The translations under genes and the position numbers were made by a program. Below the pieces are notes generated by a model. It saw only the letters and a program-made list of their open reading frames with translations, made no database searches and had not been told where the DNA came from. Below are positions 7,912-14,922 of a stretch of DNA of 16,208 nt, piece by piece. Each line of letters starts with the position of its first letter. The first letter of the stretch is position 1. The stretch covers positions 1-16,208 of the forward strand of contig JAJZOA010000039.1 in the NCBI GenBank assembly GCA_021852225.1. The letters are read 5' to 3'. This stretch comes from Planctomycetota bacterium. Its GTDB lineage: Bacteria > Planctomycetota > Phycisphaerae > WQYP01.

Positions 7912-9537
7912 ATGCACGTATCGAAAATGAAACCTATAAAGATCCGTCGCTCTTTCCGGATCGCGACTTGCCGGGTCCGTATGGTGGCAATGCTGGTGAT
8001 TGCCGGAGTATTTCTGGCGCTTGGCAGTGTGGCCGTGGCGCGGGCCACTGCGCTGCCCGCAGCCAAAAAGTCAGCTGCGCAAATTGCCCAATGCAGGCTC
8101 TGGATTCAGCAGGCCGCTTCCAGCAATGCGGCGGAAAAGACGGCAGCGGAAAACAGACTTAAAACATTGGATTCTTCATGGATTCCAGTGTTGCAACGAA
8201 TGGCCCGCACCAGCCATTCGCGTGTATTGCGTCACCGGATCAACGCACTGTTGGAACGCATGTCGATTGCCGAGGCGACGCTGCCCACTCTGGTATCCCT
8301 GAGTCTGACACATGCCACTTTGCGTAGTGCGGTCAATGACCTGTGCAATCAGGCCGGCCTGCCGCATCATTGGCTTAAATCCAATCCCGCCAAAGCGCCC
8401 ACCGTTACCCTTCACCTGACGAGGGTACCCTTCTGGCAGGCCATGGAAGCCATTCTGCATCAATCTGGCTGGACGCTCGGCTATGCCGGGCGTAAGCAGG
8501 GCGGTGCCATCGAGATCAGCCCCTCCGATGGACTGCTTTGGCCAGCCGAGCCTTATTTCATTTCCGGGCGGTATTTGTTCGCGGTGGAGGGGCTATCCTT
8601 CAGCCGGAATTTTGCATTGACCAAACAGCCGGCTAATGGGTTTTCTTCTAATAACATTGATTTTAACCTCCGAATTTTTGATGAACCGCGTGCGCCACGG
8701 CCACCCAATCAGTTAAAAGTGTCGATGTCACAGGTGATAGATAACAATGGGATGAATCTGCTCAACGCGCCGTTTGGAATGCCAGCCAATCTGCCGCCCA
8801 ATATGGCGGCAAATCTTGCGGCACAGTTGGCCCAAATGAACACAACCATCGCCTATTCCAACGATCATCAGATGTCCTATTCAATGAATTTGTTTCTTAA
8901 TGCTCCCAAAAAGATCGGTCAGAGAGTGAAACTGGCGCGGGGAAAACTTTTCTGGAATCTGGGCGTGGGGAATCAGAAACTGCGCATTAAAAAGCTGGCC
9001 GACCGTTCCGGCCGCTCCGCGGTTTTTGCCGGTTTTGATATTGAATTCGGACGCCCCATATATCACGCCGCCATGAACGCCTATACGATTGCCATGCTGC
9101 TTCAGACGCGGCAATTTCTTGGTTCAAAGCCGCATACTCTCAGCGTTGCTCAACTTGCGGTATTAAACGCGCTTCAGAAGTCTGCGGGATTGGTATTTTC
9201 CGGTACAAAAAATGTGCGCTATGTCGCACAGATAAACAACGGTGGCGGCTACACCGACTACAGTTCCACCGACTATTATGGGCAGCCGCCAACATCCTTA
9301 ACCTGTGTCATTCGCGTGGCCTCGCCTGCGCAGGCAAAATTGCTTGCAGCCGAATCGCCTTCGATGCCGTCAGGTGTTTCGCTTCCGGTCGCTGCCACTG
9401 CGGCGCTTAAGAAGCGAATTAAATCCGGCAAACCGCTGCCTGTGCCTGCAAGCCTGGTGTGGACGCTGCCGGCATTTCAAACGCGGGTTACCGTTCCATT
9501 CGTGTTTCACAATGTGCCACTGCCGCCGTTGCACTAA
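7912..9537 (+). CDS. Secreted protein with STN-like domain, paralog of next gene
   Basis: A 541-residue protein of unknown function. A long basic N-region and a hydrophobic stretch (about 23-40), ending in VARA, form a signal peptide with cleavage near residue 45. Residues 65-120 are helical and charged, perhaps HEAT-like. Residues 129-202 resemble a secretin/TonB short N-terminal (STN-like) fold: a strand-helix unit SLTHATLRSAVNDLC, then TLHLTRVPFWQAM and ILHQSG. The middle is beta-rich with an Asn/Ala/Met/Pro low-complexity stretch (288-308). The last 25 residues hold a VPF.FHN.PLPP beta signature that the next protein also has. The ATG at 7912 follows a strong GGGGAG site; the in-frame upstream start at 7897 would overlap that site. 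It is probably co-transcribed with the next gene, 33 bases on. It likely acts in the periplasm or outer envelope. It is too short and lacks the pore domain to be a secretin. Confidence 0.85.
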   Translation: MHVSKMKPIKIRRSFRIATCRVRMVAMLVIAGVFLALGSVAVARATALPAAKKSAAQIAQCRLWIQQAASSNAAEKTAAENRLKTLDSSWIPVLQRMARTSHSRVLRHRINALLERMSIAEATLPTLVSLSLTHATLRSAVNDLCNQAGLPHHWLKSNPAKAPTVTLHLTRVPFWQAMEAILHQSGWTLGYAGRKQGGAIEISPSDGLLWPAEPYFISGRYLFAVEGLSFSRNFALTKQPANGFSSNNIDFNLRIFDEPRAPRPPNQLKVSMSQVIDNNGMNLLNAPFGMPANLPPNMAANLAAQLAQMNTTIAYSNDHQMSYSMNLFLNAPKKIGQRVKLARGKLFWNLGVGNQKLRIKKLADRSGRSAVFAGFDIEFGRPIYHAAMNAYTIAMLLQTRQFLGSKPHTLSVAQLAVLNALQKSAGLVFSGTKNVRYVAQINNGGGYTDYSSTDYYGQPPTSLTCVIRVASPAQAKLLAAESPSMPSGVSLPVAATAALKKRIKSGKPLPVPASLVWTLPAFQTRVTVPFVFHNVPLPPLH

Positions 9538-9570
9538 TTTTGCCCGGCCACCGCCGGGGAAAGGAACCAC

Positions 9571-10926
9571 ATGAAACTCAAGATCAATCGAACGATCTGT
9601 CGGACGCTGGCGTTCGCATCGGGATTTGCCGTGGCGGTATGTGGATTTTCGCCAGCAATCGCCGGGCAAGACCCTGTATCCCAACCGGTAAGGTTGTCGG
9701 TTGTTCTTCAGGGGCATCGGACACCCGCGGCCAAGCGAATTCTGGCTGAAATGAGCCAAGACCGCGTCACATTGCATCTGAAAAATACGCCTGCGGAAAA
9801 AGTTTTTCAATTGTTGTGCCAAAAGGGGGGCGTAAAGTTTCAGGTGGTGAAAGCTGAAGTGGCGGCTATGAACCAGCCGATGAATTTCGATGTGACGCGT
9901 GCCGATTTCTGGTCGGCGATGCGACTGTTTCTCAGGCGGTCAGGCCTGGTGCTGGATCGGCAATGGATTGGCGGTAAAGGTGTGGTCGAACTCAACGTCG
10001 CCGCTGTTGCGCAGAACCCGATAATCATCGGCAATTTTGCGTCGCGTGCCGGGCCCATTCTTTTCCAGCCGACGGGGGCATCGTTTCAGGGAAATATAAA
10101 TTTTAATGCGGCGAAAGTGGTGCGGCAGGGCTGCCTTCAATTGAGTGCCTGCATGTTTATACCTCCGGCCATCAAGCATTATTCGGTGGGGCATCTGCGC
10201 ATTGCGCGGGCCTTGGACAATCATGGGCGATCGTTGCTTCTGCCCAAAGGGCTGGCTGGCGGCATGTTTTCCTATGTATCGTCTTCATCGGCTGGCACTT
10301 GGCGGCAAAGCCTGCAAATCCAAATCGCCTCTCCGTCGGGCGATTCTAATATGATTAAACTGATAAAGGGTTCTGTGGCAATGGAATTTCTGCATAGCCA
10401 CCGGCATATAGCCTTTTCGGCCGGCACGCTGCAAACGCCGCACACCGTCGAGATACTTGGGTGCAATGTGGAATTTTTTCCGCTGCTTTGGGAACCGGCC
10501 AAAAAGCGCTACACCATGCACTTTGCCGTTACACCCATTGGGTTTAATCGGCAGGCGATGACCGCCGCCCAGAAAAAAATAACTGATCATGACGAACAGG
10601 TGATTTTCAGCGGCAAGGTGCCGATTGTGTATGATGCTCAGAATCACGCCTATTTTTCAGACTATGAAAGTGACTGCGGTTGCCATACCACCGGTCTGGG
10701 AAAAATGGTCTATACAACCAAGCCTCCAACGGACAACTCTTTTGGGGCGCCCGGAGGATTTACGAGCATATCTGGTGTGCCTTTCGCCGCGCCGCAGACC
10801 AAGGCTGCGCCGAAGCCGGTTATCCATTTCGGCCCGCCCGTTCGGCTGTCTTGGCTGGCCCCCTCAAGCCGTACCGTGGTGCGCGTTCCATTTGAATTCC
10901 GGAACCTGCGCCTGTATCCGCAGTAG
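9571..10926 (+). CDS. Secreted protein with STN-like domain, paralog of previous gene
   Basis: A 451-residue protein of unknown function with a clear signal peptide (MKLKINRT, hydrophobic 13-30, cleavage after AIA at 31). Residues 66-140 repeat the two-part pattern of its neighbour: TLHLKNTPAEKVFQLLC, then NFDVTRADFWSAM and LFLRRSG. The shared core is TR..FW.AM....L..SG. Further parallels are LRIARALDNHGRSLL against MSQVIDNNGMNLL, and a C-terminal VRVPFEFRNLRLYP against VTVPFVFHNVPLPP. It lacks the low-complexity insert and the N-terminal helical region of its larger neighbour. It carries a small Cys cluster (DCGCHTTG, near residues 370-377) that the neighbour lacks. The ATG follows an AAAGGA site. 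A weak terminator-like hairpin follows the stop. The tandem, same-strand placement and shared ends indicate an old duplication. Confidence 0.85.
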   Translation: MKLKINRTICRTLAFASGFAVAVCGFSPAIAGQDPVSQPVRLSVVLQGHRTPAAKRILAEMSQDRVTLHLKNTPAEKVFQLLCQKGGVKFQVVKAEVAAMNQPMNFDVTRADFWSAMRLFLRRSGLVLDRQWIGGKGVVELNVAAVAQNPIIIGNFASRAGPILFQPTGASFQGNINFNAAKVVRQGCLQLSACMFIPPAIKHYSVGHLRIARALDNHGRSLLLPKGLAGGMFSYVSSSSAGTWRQSLQIQIASPSGDSNMIKLIKGSVAMEFLHSHRHIAFSAGTLQTPHTVEILGCNVEFFPLLWEPAKKRYTMHFAVTPIGFNRQAMTAAQKKITDHDEQVIFSGKVPIVYDAQNHAYFSDYESDCGCHTTGLGKMVYTTKPPTDNSFGAPGGFTSISGVPFAAPQTKAAPKPVIHFGPPVRLSWLAPSSRTVVRVPFEFRNLRLYPQ

Positions 10927-10959
10927 GCGACATATTGCCAAATAAGACGACGGTTTGGG

Positions 10960-10985
10960 GCAGTCTGAAAAAGACCGCATTTTTT
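10960..10985 (+). terminator. Possible intrinsic terminator of the secreted pair
   Basis: The stem is GC plus GTCT pairing with AGAC plus GC, with one A-C mismatch and a GAAAA loop. It is followed directly by A and six T. It lies 34-60 bases after the stop at 10926. The stem is short, so strength is uncertain. Confidence 0.4.
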
Positions 10986-10991
10986 ACAAAT

Positions 10992-11012
10992 ACGAATAAT
11001 ATGTATTATCGT
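10992..11012. repeat. AT-rich palindrome in rloA upstream region
   Basis: ACGA(A)TAATA and TATTATCGT pair around a TG centre with a single bulged A. The spacer containing it is much lower in GC than the flanking genes. It may be an operator or simply an AT-rich spacer feature. Confidence 0.4.
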
Positions 11013-11041
11013 CTAGATTTTAGGCTATAACTTAGTACTTT

Positions 11042-11078
11042 TCGATTTAAGTTGCAAAAAATTTGCAATTTGATTCGA
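11042..11078. promoter_or_regulatory. 37-base imperfect palindrome upstream of the RloAB-like pair
   Basis: The inner arms TTGCAAA and TTTGCAA are perfect around an AAA centre (11052-11068). Extending outward, the arms reach 17 bases each with 14 of 17 matching, ending in TCGA. The right inner half overlaps the -35 element of the candidate promoter at 11063-11090. That is where an operator for a dimeric repressor would sit. Confidence 0.55.
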
Positions 11079-11090
11079 TATGGATAAGAT
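11063..11090 (+). promoter_or_regulatory. Candidate promoter of the RloAB-like operon
   Basis: TTGCAA (11063-11068) and TAAGAT (11085-11090) are spaced by 16 bases, each a partial match to consensus. Transcription would begin near 11097 and give a leader of about 60 nt. Confidence 0.4.
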
Positions 11091-11098
11091 GACCCAGA

Positions 11099-11121
11099 GG
11101 GCTTTCGGCCATGGAAAGGCC
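11099..11121 (+). other. Stem-loop in the leader of the ATPase gene
   Basis: GGGCTTTC and GAAAGGCC form an eight-base stem with one mismatch around a seven-base loop, near the 5' end of the predicted transcript. It could affect mRNA stability or translation; nothing more can be said from sequence. Confidence 0.4.
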
Positions 11122-11156
11122 AGCGGTTATAGTCGGTCCAGTTGGCCGGATAATTT

Positions 11157-12521
11157 ATGATATTCGAGTTTACCGTTGAGAATTTTCGCTCTTTTGGGGA
11201 AGCCCAAACCCTTCGCCTGATCAAGGGTAAGGAACAGAACAAGCCGGAGAACTTTTTTGCACCGGTGGCCAGATTTCCATCTGTAGTACGCACGGCGGCC
11301 ATTTTTGGACATAACGCATCTGGGAAAAGCAATCTAGTGCGGGCGTTCCAGGTTTTCCTGAATATCATTCAGTTCTCAGCAATTAGTTTGAATCCTGGCG
11401 GTCTAATTCCAGGAATAGAAATTTATCGGCTTGATCCCGCGTGGGAGACAAGGCCGTGCCGGTTCGAGCTTGCTTTTGCCATGCGAGGACGGGTCTTTCG
11501 CTACGGCTTTTCCGCGGTTTCAGAGCGAATTGTGGCTGAAAAACTGGAGGAGGAATTGAAGTCTGGTGACCCGCGGGTATTGTTCCAGCGGCACGAGCAA
11601 AAGGTTGCGGATGCCGCCAATGTGGAGTTTGGAAACGAATTTGATCGGGTGGCCAAAGAGAACGTCCCTAAGCTTACGCGCGATAATGCCTTAATCTTAT
11701 CTTCCGGAGCGAATCTCAATGTCCCGCTTCTGCGGGACATTCACGCCTTCCTGTCGCAAAATTTGCGAATAGCGTCTTTCCAGATTGGCGGCGCGCCGCC
11801 AAATTATCTGGCGAAGAGCGTGCAAGAGGATCGCTTATTTCGCGATCAACTGATCGAGACGATTCGCGATGCAGACATTGGAATAAATGGATTTCGCGTT
11901 CAGACTCCTGCGGAGCCGACGATACAGGACATTGAACAACTGCGTCAAACACTGGCTCCGCATCATGGTGATCGCGCTGGCGAAGTTGCCCTGCAATTTG
12001 CACGGTCACGTCGGCCGGTCCAATTGCTTTCCGAGCACCTCCGGACGGACGGAAAGAGCATTGAATTTGGCTTTTCGGACGAATCTCTTGGTACGCAGTT
12101 ATTCGCTCAATTGTTTTGGTATATCTTTCAGGCCGTGCGCGATGGCGCAACGGTTGTGATAGATGAATTTGGTTCTAATATACACCCGTTGTTGGCGGAA
12201 AAATTAGTTGCTTTGTTTCAAAACCCCAATAATAATAATAAAAATGGCGCCCAATTTATTTTTACCACGCATCACAGCCAACTGATGTCCCGCGAATTAT
12301 TTCGCAAAGACCAGATTTGGCTTATGGAGAAATCGCCATCAGGCCAGACTGATCTTTTCAGCCTTGGCGATTTCCATCGCGATAAATATACCCGAAGCTC
12401 TGAAGCGTTCGAGAAGAACTACCTTGTGGGCCGCTATGGAGGTATTGGGAGCTTTGGGCCAACGCTGTCGGGGCGGCCGCTGCCGGCGACCAGTCCGGCT
12501 TTGGGCGGGAGCGATGGATGA
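11157..12521 (+). CDS. AAA15/AAA_21 family ATPase, RloA/AbiLi-like
   Basis: A 454-residue ATPase of the COG1106 (OLD-like, ABC-type) group, the usual first gene of RloAB/AbiL abortive-infection loci. The N-terminus IFEFTVENFRSFGE is the family hallmark. The Walker A is GHNASGKS (51-58). A signature-like FSDESLGTQ is at 306-314 and the Walker B is ATVVIDEF (331-338). The switch motif TTHHS is at 370-374. The region between carries the helical insert expected for SMC/Rad50-like dimers. The product is presumably a cytoplasmic sensor or gate that controls its RloB partner during phage infection. That role comes from the family, not from this sequence. Residues 355-363 are an Asn-rich run from a short AAT repeat. 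The ATG has only a weak GGA site. Its 3' end overlaps the next start by four bases (ATGA), so the two are translationally coupled. Confidence 0.9.
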   Translation: MIFEFTVENFRSFGEAQTLRLIKGKEQNKPENFFAPVARFPSVVRTAAIFGHNASGKSNLVRAFQVFLNIIQFSAISLNPGGLIPGIEIYRLDPAWETRPCRFELAFAMRGRVFRYGFSAVSERIVAEKLEEELKSGDPRVLFQRHEQKVADAANVEFGNEFDRVAKENVPKLTRDNALILSSGANLNVPLLRDIHAFLSQNLRIASFQIGGAPPNYLAKSVQEDRLFRDQLIETIRDADIGINGFRVQTPAEPTIQDIEQLRQTLAPHHGDRAGEVALQFARSRRPVQLLSEHLRTDGKSIEFGFSDESLGTQLFAQLFWYIFQAVRDGATVVIDEFGSNIHPLLAEKLVALFQNPNNNNKNGAQFIFTTHHSQLMSRELFRKDQIWLMEKSPSGQTDLFSLGDFHRDKYTRSSEAFEKNYLVGRYGGIGSFGPTLSGRPLPATSPALGGSDG

Positions 12522-13126
12522 GTTTGCGGCCCAGAAAACGGGTTATCCAAACACGCAGCCCGATTCTTATTGTCTGTGAAGGTGATTTCGAGCTAAGCTA
12601 TTTCAATGCCCTCAAAAGCTTAAAATTTGCACGCGAGCGGTTGTCGGTTAGTGTGGAATTAACCCACGGTGGCAAGCATGTAAAAGTGTTGGAAACTGTC
12701 GAAAAATTGTCTAAGAACCGTTCCTTCGATGAAATCTGGTGCGTATTTGATGCCGAGGGAGACGCCGAACGCACCTTGTTGACCGCGACCCTAAAGCGAT
12801 GCCGCCAGAAAAAATTTCAGGTGGCTCTTTCAAATCCCTGCTTTGATGCCTGGGTACTTGCACACCTCGGTGCGTGGCCGACAGATCGCATCACGACCGA
12901 AAAGTGTAAGCAAATGTTGCGGAAACAATGCAATTGCGAGCCGGATGTTTGCAATAACGCTTGGGTACAAGAGAAAATCTGCGGAGGAACGGAATTCAAA
13001 AAATTGCCATCCGCACTGGAATCCGCCCGCCACTTTTCGCCCGACGAATGGGAGAAAATTCTCGAAAACAACCCGTCCACCAGTGTCGGCTCGCTGGGTG
13101 GCAAATTAACGGGTGGTAAAGCCTGA
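12518..13126 (+). CDS. RloB-family protein, AbiLii-like, TOPRIM-like effector
   Basis: A 202-residue protein matching the RloB family (PF13707). It has CEGDFE (20-25), IWCVFDAEGD (73-82), SNPCFDAWVLAHL (105-117) and a C-terminal NPSTSVGSL (185-193). The first Glu and the Asp pair (Glu21, Asp78, Asp82) are arranged as metal ligands of a TOPRIM-like nuclease. That would make the pair a split version of the OLD nuclease layout. This catalytic reading is an inference from the motif pattern. It is encoded with an ATGA overlap to the ATPase, which is expected for subunits made in fixed ratio. RloB proteins are typically 190-230 residues, so this one looks complete. A GGGAG site sits just upstream of the ATG, inside the ATPase gene. 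Confidence 0.88.
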   Translation: MSLRPRKRVIQTRSPILIVCEGDFELSYFNALKSLKFARERLSVSVELTHGGKHVKVLETVEKLSKNRSFDEIWCVFDAEGDAERTLLTATLKRCRQKKFQVALSNPCFDAWVLAHLGAWPTDRITTEKCKQMLRKQCNCEPDVCNNAWVQEKICGGTEFKKLPSALESARHFSPDEWEKILENNPSTSVGSLGGKLTGGKA

Positions 13127-13139
13127 TTCGGCTCTTTTT
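13120..13139 (+). terminator. Weak terminator-like hairpin at the rloB stop
   Basis: AGCC and GGCT pair around TGATTC, whose first three bases are the rloB stop codon. C and five T follow. The stem is only four pairs, so this is a low-confidence call. The stronger stem at 13301-13330 may serve instead. Confidence 0.25.
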
Positions 13140-13295
13140 ATCGTAAAGGTCCCTCAAGCCCCATCTGGCGGGAATTTTCCGGCGGCGTAAATTCGGATTA
13201 TTTGTTTGTTCAACGGTTTCGATTCCGCATTACAAATTGCGTCTATTCTGTTTTTTTCTGAATTTGGATCGTAGGCATGTATGAAAAACAGGCTG

Positions 13296-13463
13296 TTATT
13301 CCTGCCGCGTCGGCAGGATACTTTTGTTTTCCGCCAGCTGCCCCAATTGTCTTAGTTTCCAGGCGTCCGGCAGCCAACTGGCAAGCTGGTCCTTTGAAGT
13401 AGTCGGTAGGTTGGCCAACAGTTGGATCAAGCACGACTGGGGGGCGTAACTGGTGGCGTCGGA
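13296..13463 (-). pseudogene. IS66-like transposase C-terminal remnant
   Basis: On the minus strand, the frame ending at the TAA at 13296-13298 reads as a short tail. It runs SDATSY, then IQLLANLPTTSKDQLASW, then LPDAWKLRQ. The order of a leucine-rich LL.NLPTT segment, a charged stretch and LPD.W is the usual C-terminus of IS66-family transposases. There is no start and the rest of the protein is absent. I regard it as debris from an old insertion. The family name is from recalled motif order, not a search. Confidence 0.5.
13301..13330 (+). terminator. Perfect seven-base stem-loop with T-rich tail
   Basis: CCTGCCG and CGGCAGG pair perfectly around CGT, followed by ATA and then CTTTTGTTTT. 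It is oriented to stop plus-strand transcripts leaving the RloAB pair, 175 bases after the stop at 13126. A gap of four bases between stem and T-run makes it imperfect. It lies inside the IS66-like remnant. Confidence 0.45.
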
Positions 13464-13537
13464 AGGTGCTGGTATTGTTGGCCAGGACGGCGGCGTTCTG
13501 GCCGCCGCGGGGTGAGCCCACGCACAGACACGTGGAC

Positions 13538-13698
13538 GAAGTCATAGGTATGAACCGTGTCGGGCTTTCGGCGGCAGGCGACTTCGGGATTTTTAAAGTT
13601 CCCACCAGTTCCTTTTTCTTGGCATTCACGCTTACTACCGACAGACTCGCAGCCGTGAATTTCTCTCGCCGTTTCTGGATGTTCTGGAAATGCGAAGT
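13538..13698 (-). pseudogene. Frame-shifted ISAzo13-like transposase remnant
   Basis: On the minus strand a frame from 13698 reads HFQNIQKRREKF then SVVSVNAKKKELVG, ending at 13600. Moving one frame over, the sequence continues FKNPEVACRRKP then DTVHTYDF, to about 13538. The order VSV..KKKELVG-FKN...H-DF is the diagnostic central block of ISAzo13-family transposases. A single-base loss at about 13599 restores the alignment. No start codon, N-terminal half or C-terminal half survives. A TGA lies directly upstream in frame, at 13699-13701. Confidence 0.65.
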
Positions 13699-13719
13699 TC
13701 AACTCAGATGTGGATTGCT

Positions 13720-14187
13720 TCAGGTCGAGGCCACTTTGGTGGCCGTCCGCATGACCGCACAAATGCGGACAAATTCCGCGCGATCGCGCTCGGAAATTCC
13801 GGCCAGCAACCGACAGGTTCGTTCCAATCGATCGTTCAAAAAGTCTGAATAGGCCTTCCGTCCATCGTCGGTCATAAACACATCAATTCGGCGTTTGTCG
13901 GTTTGATTTAGTTCGCAGCGGATTAACGGACTGTCAAAGTCTCCTTCCAGCGAACGGATAATCCGTGACATTTGCGCCGGCACAACATGAATATTGCGTT
14001 GAATGTCGCCCACTGTCTGCGGCACGTCGGAGGTGGCCAGGAAATCCAGCGTCAGAAACTGAGTCTCGGACAACGGGTCCTCGCCCTGATGTCTTGCAGC
14101 CAGGCGCGAAAGCCACGATTCCTTTGTAAAACTGAAAATTTCTTCAGCCATTCGTTTTAGGGAAACTTCGGTCGGGCTTTCCGACAT
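13720..14187 (-). CDS. MarR-family transcriptional regulator
   Basis: A 155-residue protein with the MarR winged-helix layout. The N-terminal helix carries SFTKESWLSRLA. Then come SETQFLTLDFLA, the helix-turn-helix VGDIQRNIHVVPAQMSRIIR, and the wing TDKRRIDVFMTDDG. A long C-terminal dimerisation helix pair follows (RLERTCRLLAGISERDRAEF). It would bind DNA as a dimer, and its ligand is unknown. The ATG at 14187 is preferred over an in-frame TTG at 14199 because TTGGAG sits seven bases upstream of it. The gene is transcribed toward the RloAB pair and is flanked on both sides by transposase debris. No obvious divergent target gene is adjacent, so it is an orphan or regulates itself or the defence pair. 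It has no strong signs of decay. Confidence 0.9.
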   Translation of the reverse strand: MSESPTEVSLKRMAEEIFSFTKESWLSRLAARHQGEDPLSETQFLTLDFLATSDVPQTVGDIQRNIHVVPAQMSRIIRSLEGDFDSPLIRCELNQTDKRRIDVFMTDDGRKAYSDFLNDRLERTCRLLAGISERDRAEFVRICAVMRTATKVAST

Positions 14188-14219
14188 GCTTGACTCCAAA
14201 AAAGGATTGCGAAACCCAT

Positions 14220-14241
14220 TTATTTAACTTCTCGAAAATAA
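14220..14241. promoter_or_regulatory. Possible MarR operator
   Basis: TTATTT (14220-14225) and AAATAA (14236-14241) form an inverted repeat with a ten-base spacer that overlaps the -10 box of the marR promoter. MarR proteins commonly bind such AT-rich palindromes and repress themselves. The arms are short and low in complexity, so this is only suggestive. Confidence 0.35.
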
Positions 14242-14263
14242 TGCAGCTTCGATGTAATTGCAA
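14235..14263 (-). promoter_or_regulatory. Promoter of the marR-like gene
   Basis: On the minus strand TTGCAA (14263-14258) and TATTTT (14240-14235) are separated by exactly 17 bases. The -10 lies 48 bases before the ATG at 14187, giving a leader of about 40 nt. Confidence 0.5.
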
Positions 14264-14378
14264 GAGATGATTAAAATCCCGCTTCGGTGGCATAGCCGAC
14301 CGCCCGATTCAATCTGCCAATTGCTTCCGCTATCCCACTTGGCCATGGCAATCGCATGTAGAATCAAGAGAGCAGGGG

Positions 14379-14750
14379 TTAGAGCAAATACCCCATGTTT
14401 CTGCCAGAACGCTTGCGTTTGCGATGGAAGCTCATTGCATTCGTGCTGCTTTCCTTGTTGTGCTGGTTCAGGTCGAACCCGCTTAGCCGACAGAATTTTT
14501 CCGCCCCATACCCCTTACGGATGCGACATTCGTCCTCCCGAAATACCACGTCCAGTATCCAATGCAGGCCAATTTTCAGACCCCCGTGGCCCCGCAGGCA
14601 TTCGGCCATACGTTTGGCATTACAGCCCGGCAGGCTGCTGATGTAATAACGTCGTTCGGTGGTGGTCCCCGCACCCACACCCTCTTTGGCTTGTCGGGCC
14701 ATGGCTGGATTGAATCTGCTCGCGGTGGTGTATAGCCACGCAACGTCCAT
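14379..14750 (-). pseudogene. 5'-truncated ISAs1-family transposase
   Basis: A 123-codon open frame whose residues 29-113 match the C-terminal part of ISAs1 transposases. It has TTTERRYYISSLPG, then CLRGHGGLKIGLHW, LDVVFREDECRIRKG (with the third acidic catalytic residue) and GAEKF. NQHNKES and RKRKRSG follow, with a natural stop at 14379-14381. The two N-terminal catalytic Asp residues and about two thirds of the protein are missing. The sequence before residue 20 does not fit the family, so the insertion is broken. Some normally conserved positions are altered, for example GHGGLKIG where GHWGIEN is usual, which suggests drift. It cannot move by itself. Confidence 0.8.
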
Positions 14751-14887
14751 ATATCTTTTATTGGGTGGCCGGGGCGGATGTACCAGTTAGCAGCCGGATT
14801 GGTGTAAATGATCGGCGTATATTCGGACGCGGTTTTGGTGATGGGACCTGCGCGGTGAGCATTTTTTTTGGAGAGCAGGCGGCCCAA
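14751..14887 (-). other. Coding-like fragment between ISAs1 remnant and tRNA
   Basis: One minus-strand frame from the ATG at 14887 reads in a protein-like way. It includes KTASEYTPIIYTN and NWYIRPGHPIKDIW, with a GC-rich third codon position. It continues past 14751 in a frame different from the ISAs1 one. I do not recognise a family. It may be the broken 5' end of a gene interrupted by the insertion, or chance. Confidence 0.25.
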
Positions 14888-14892
14888 ACTGG

Positions 14893-14916
14893 TCAGGGGC
14901 TGAAATTGCCCCGGGA
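14893..14916. other. Strong stem-loop just past the tRNA 3' end
   Basis: GGGGC and GCCCC pair perfectly around a seven-base loop, and the stem extends through GTC/GAC across a small internal loop. Read from the tRNA, it begins about seven bases after the mature 3' end. No T-tract follows, so it may be a processing or weak termination structure. Confidence 0.45.
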
Positions 14917-14922
14917 CCGAAA

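Noticed and set aside
13488..13507. Strong hairpin CGGCGGC/GCCGCCG
   Set aside because: No T-tract on either strand and it lies between transposase remnants, so it is more likely GC-rich debris than a terminator or regulatory site.
13466..13852. Plus-strand open frame of 128 codons
   Set aside because: It runs across transposase remnants and antisense to the marR gene, and its sequence has no protein-like pattern.
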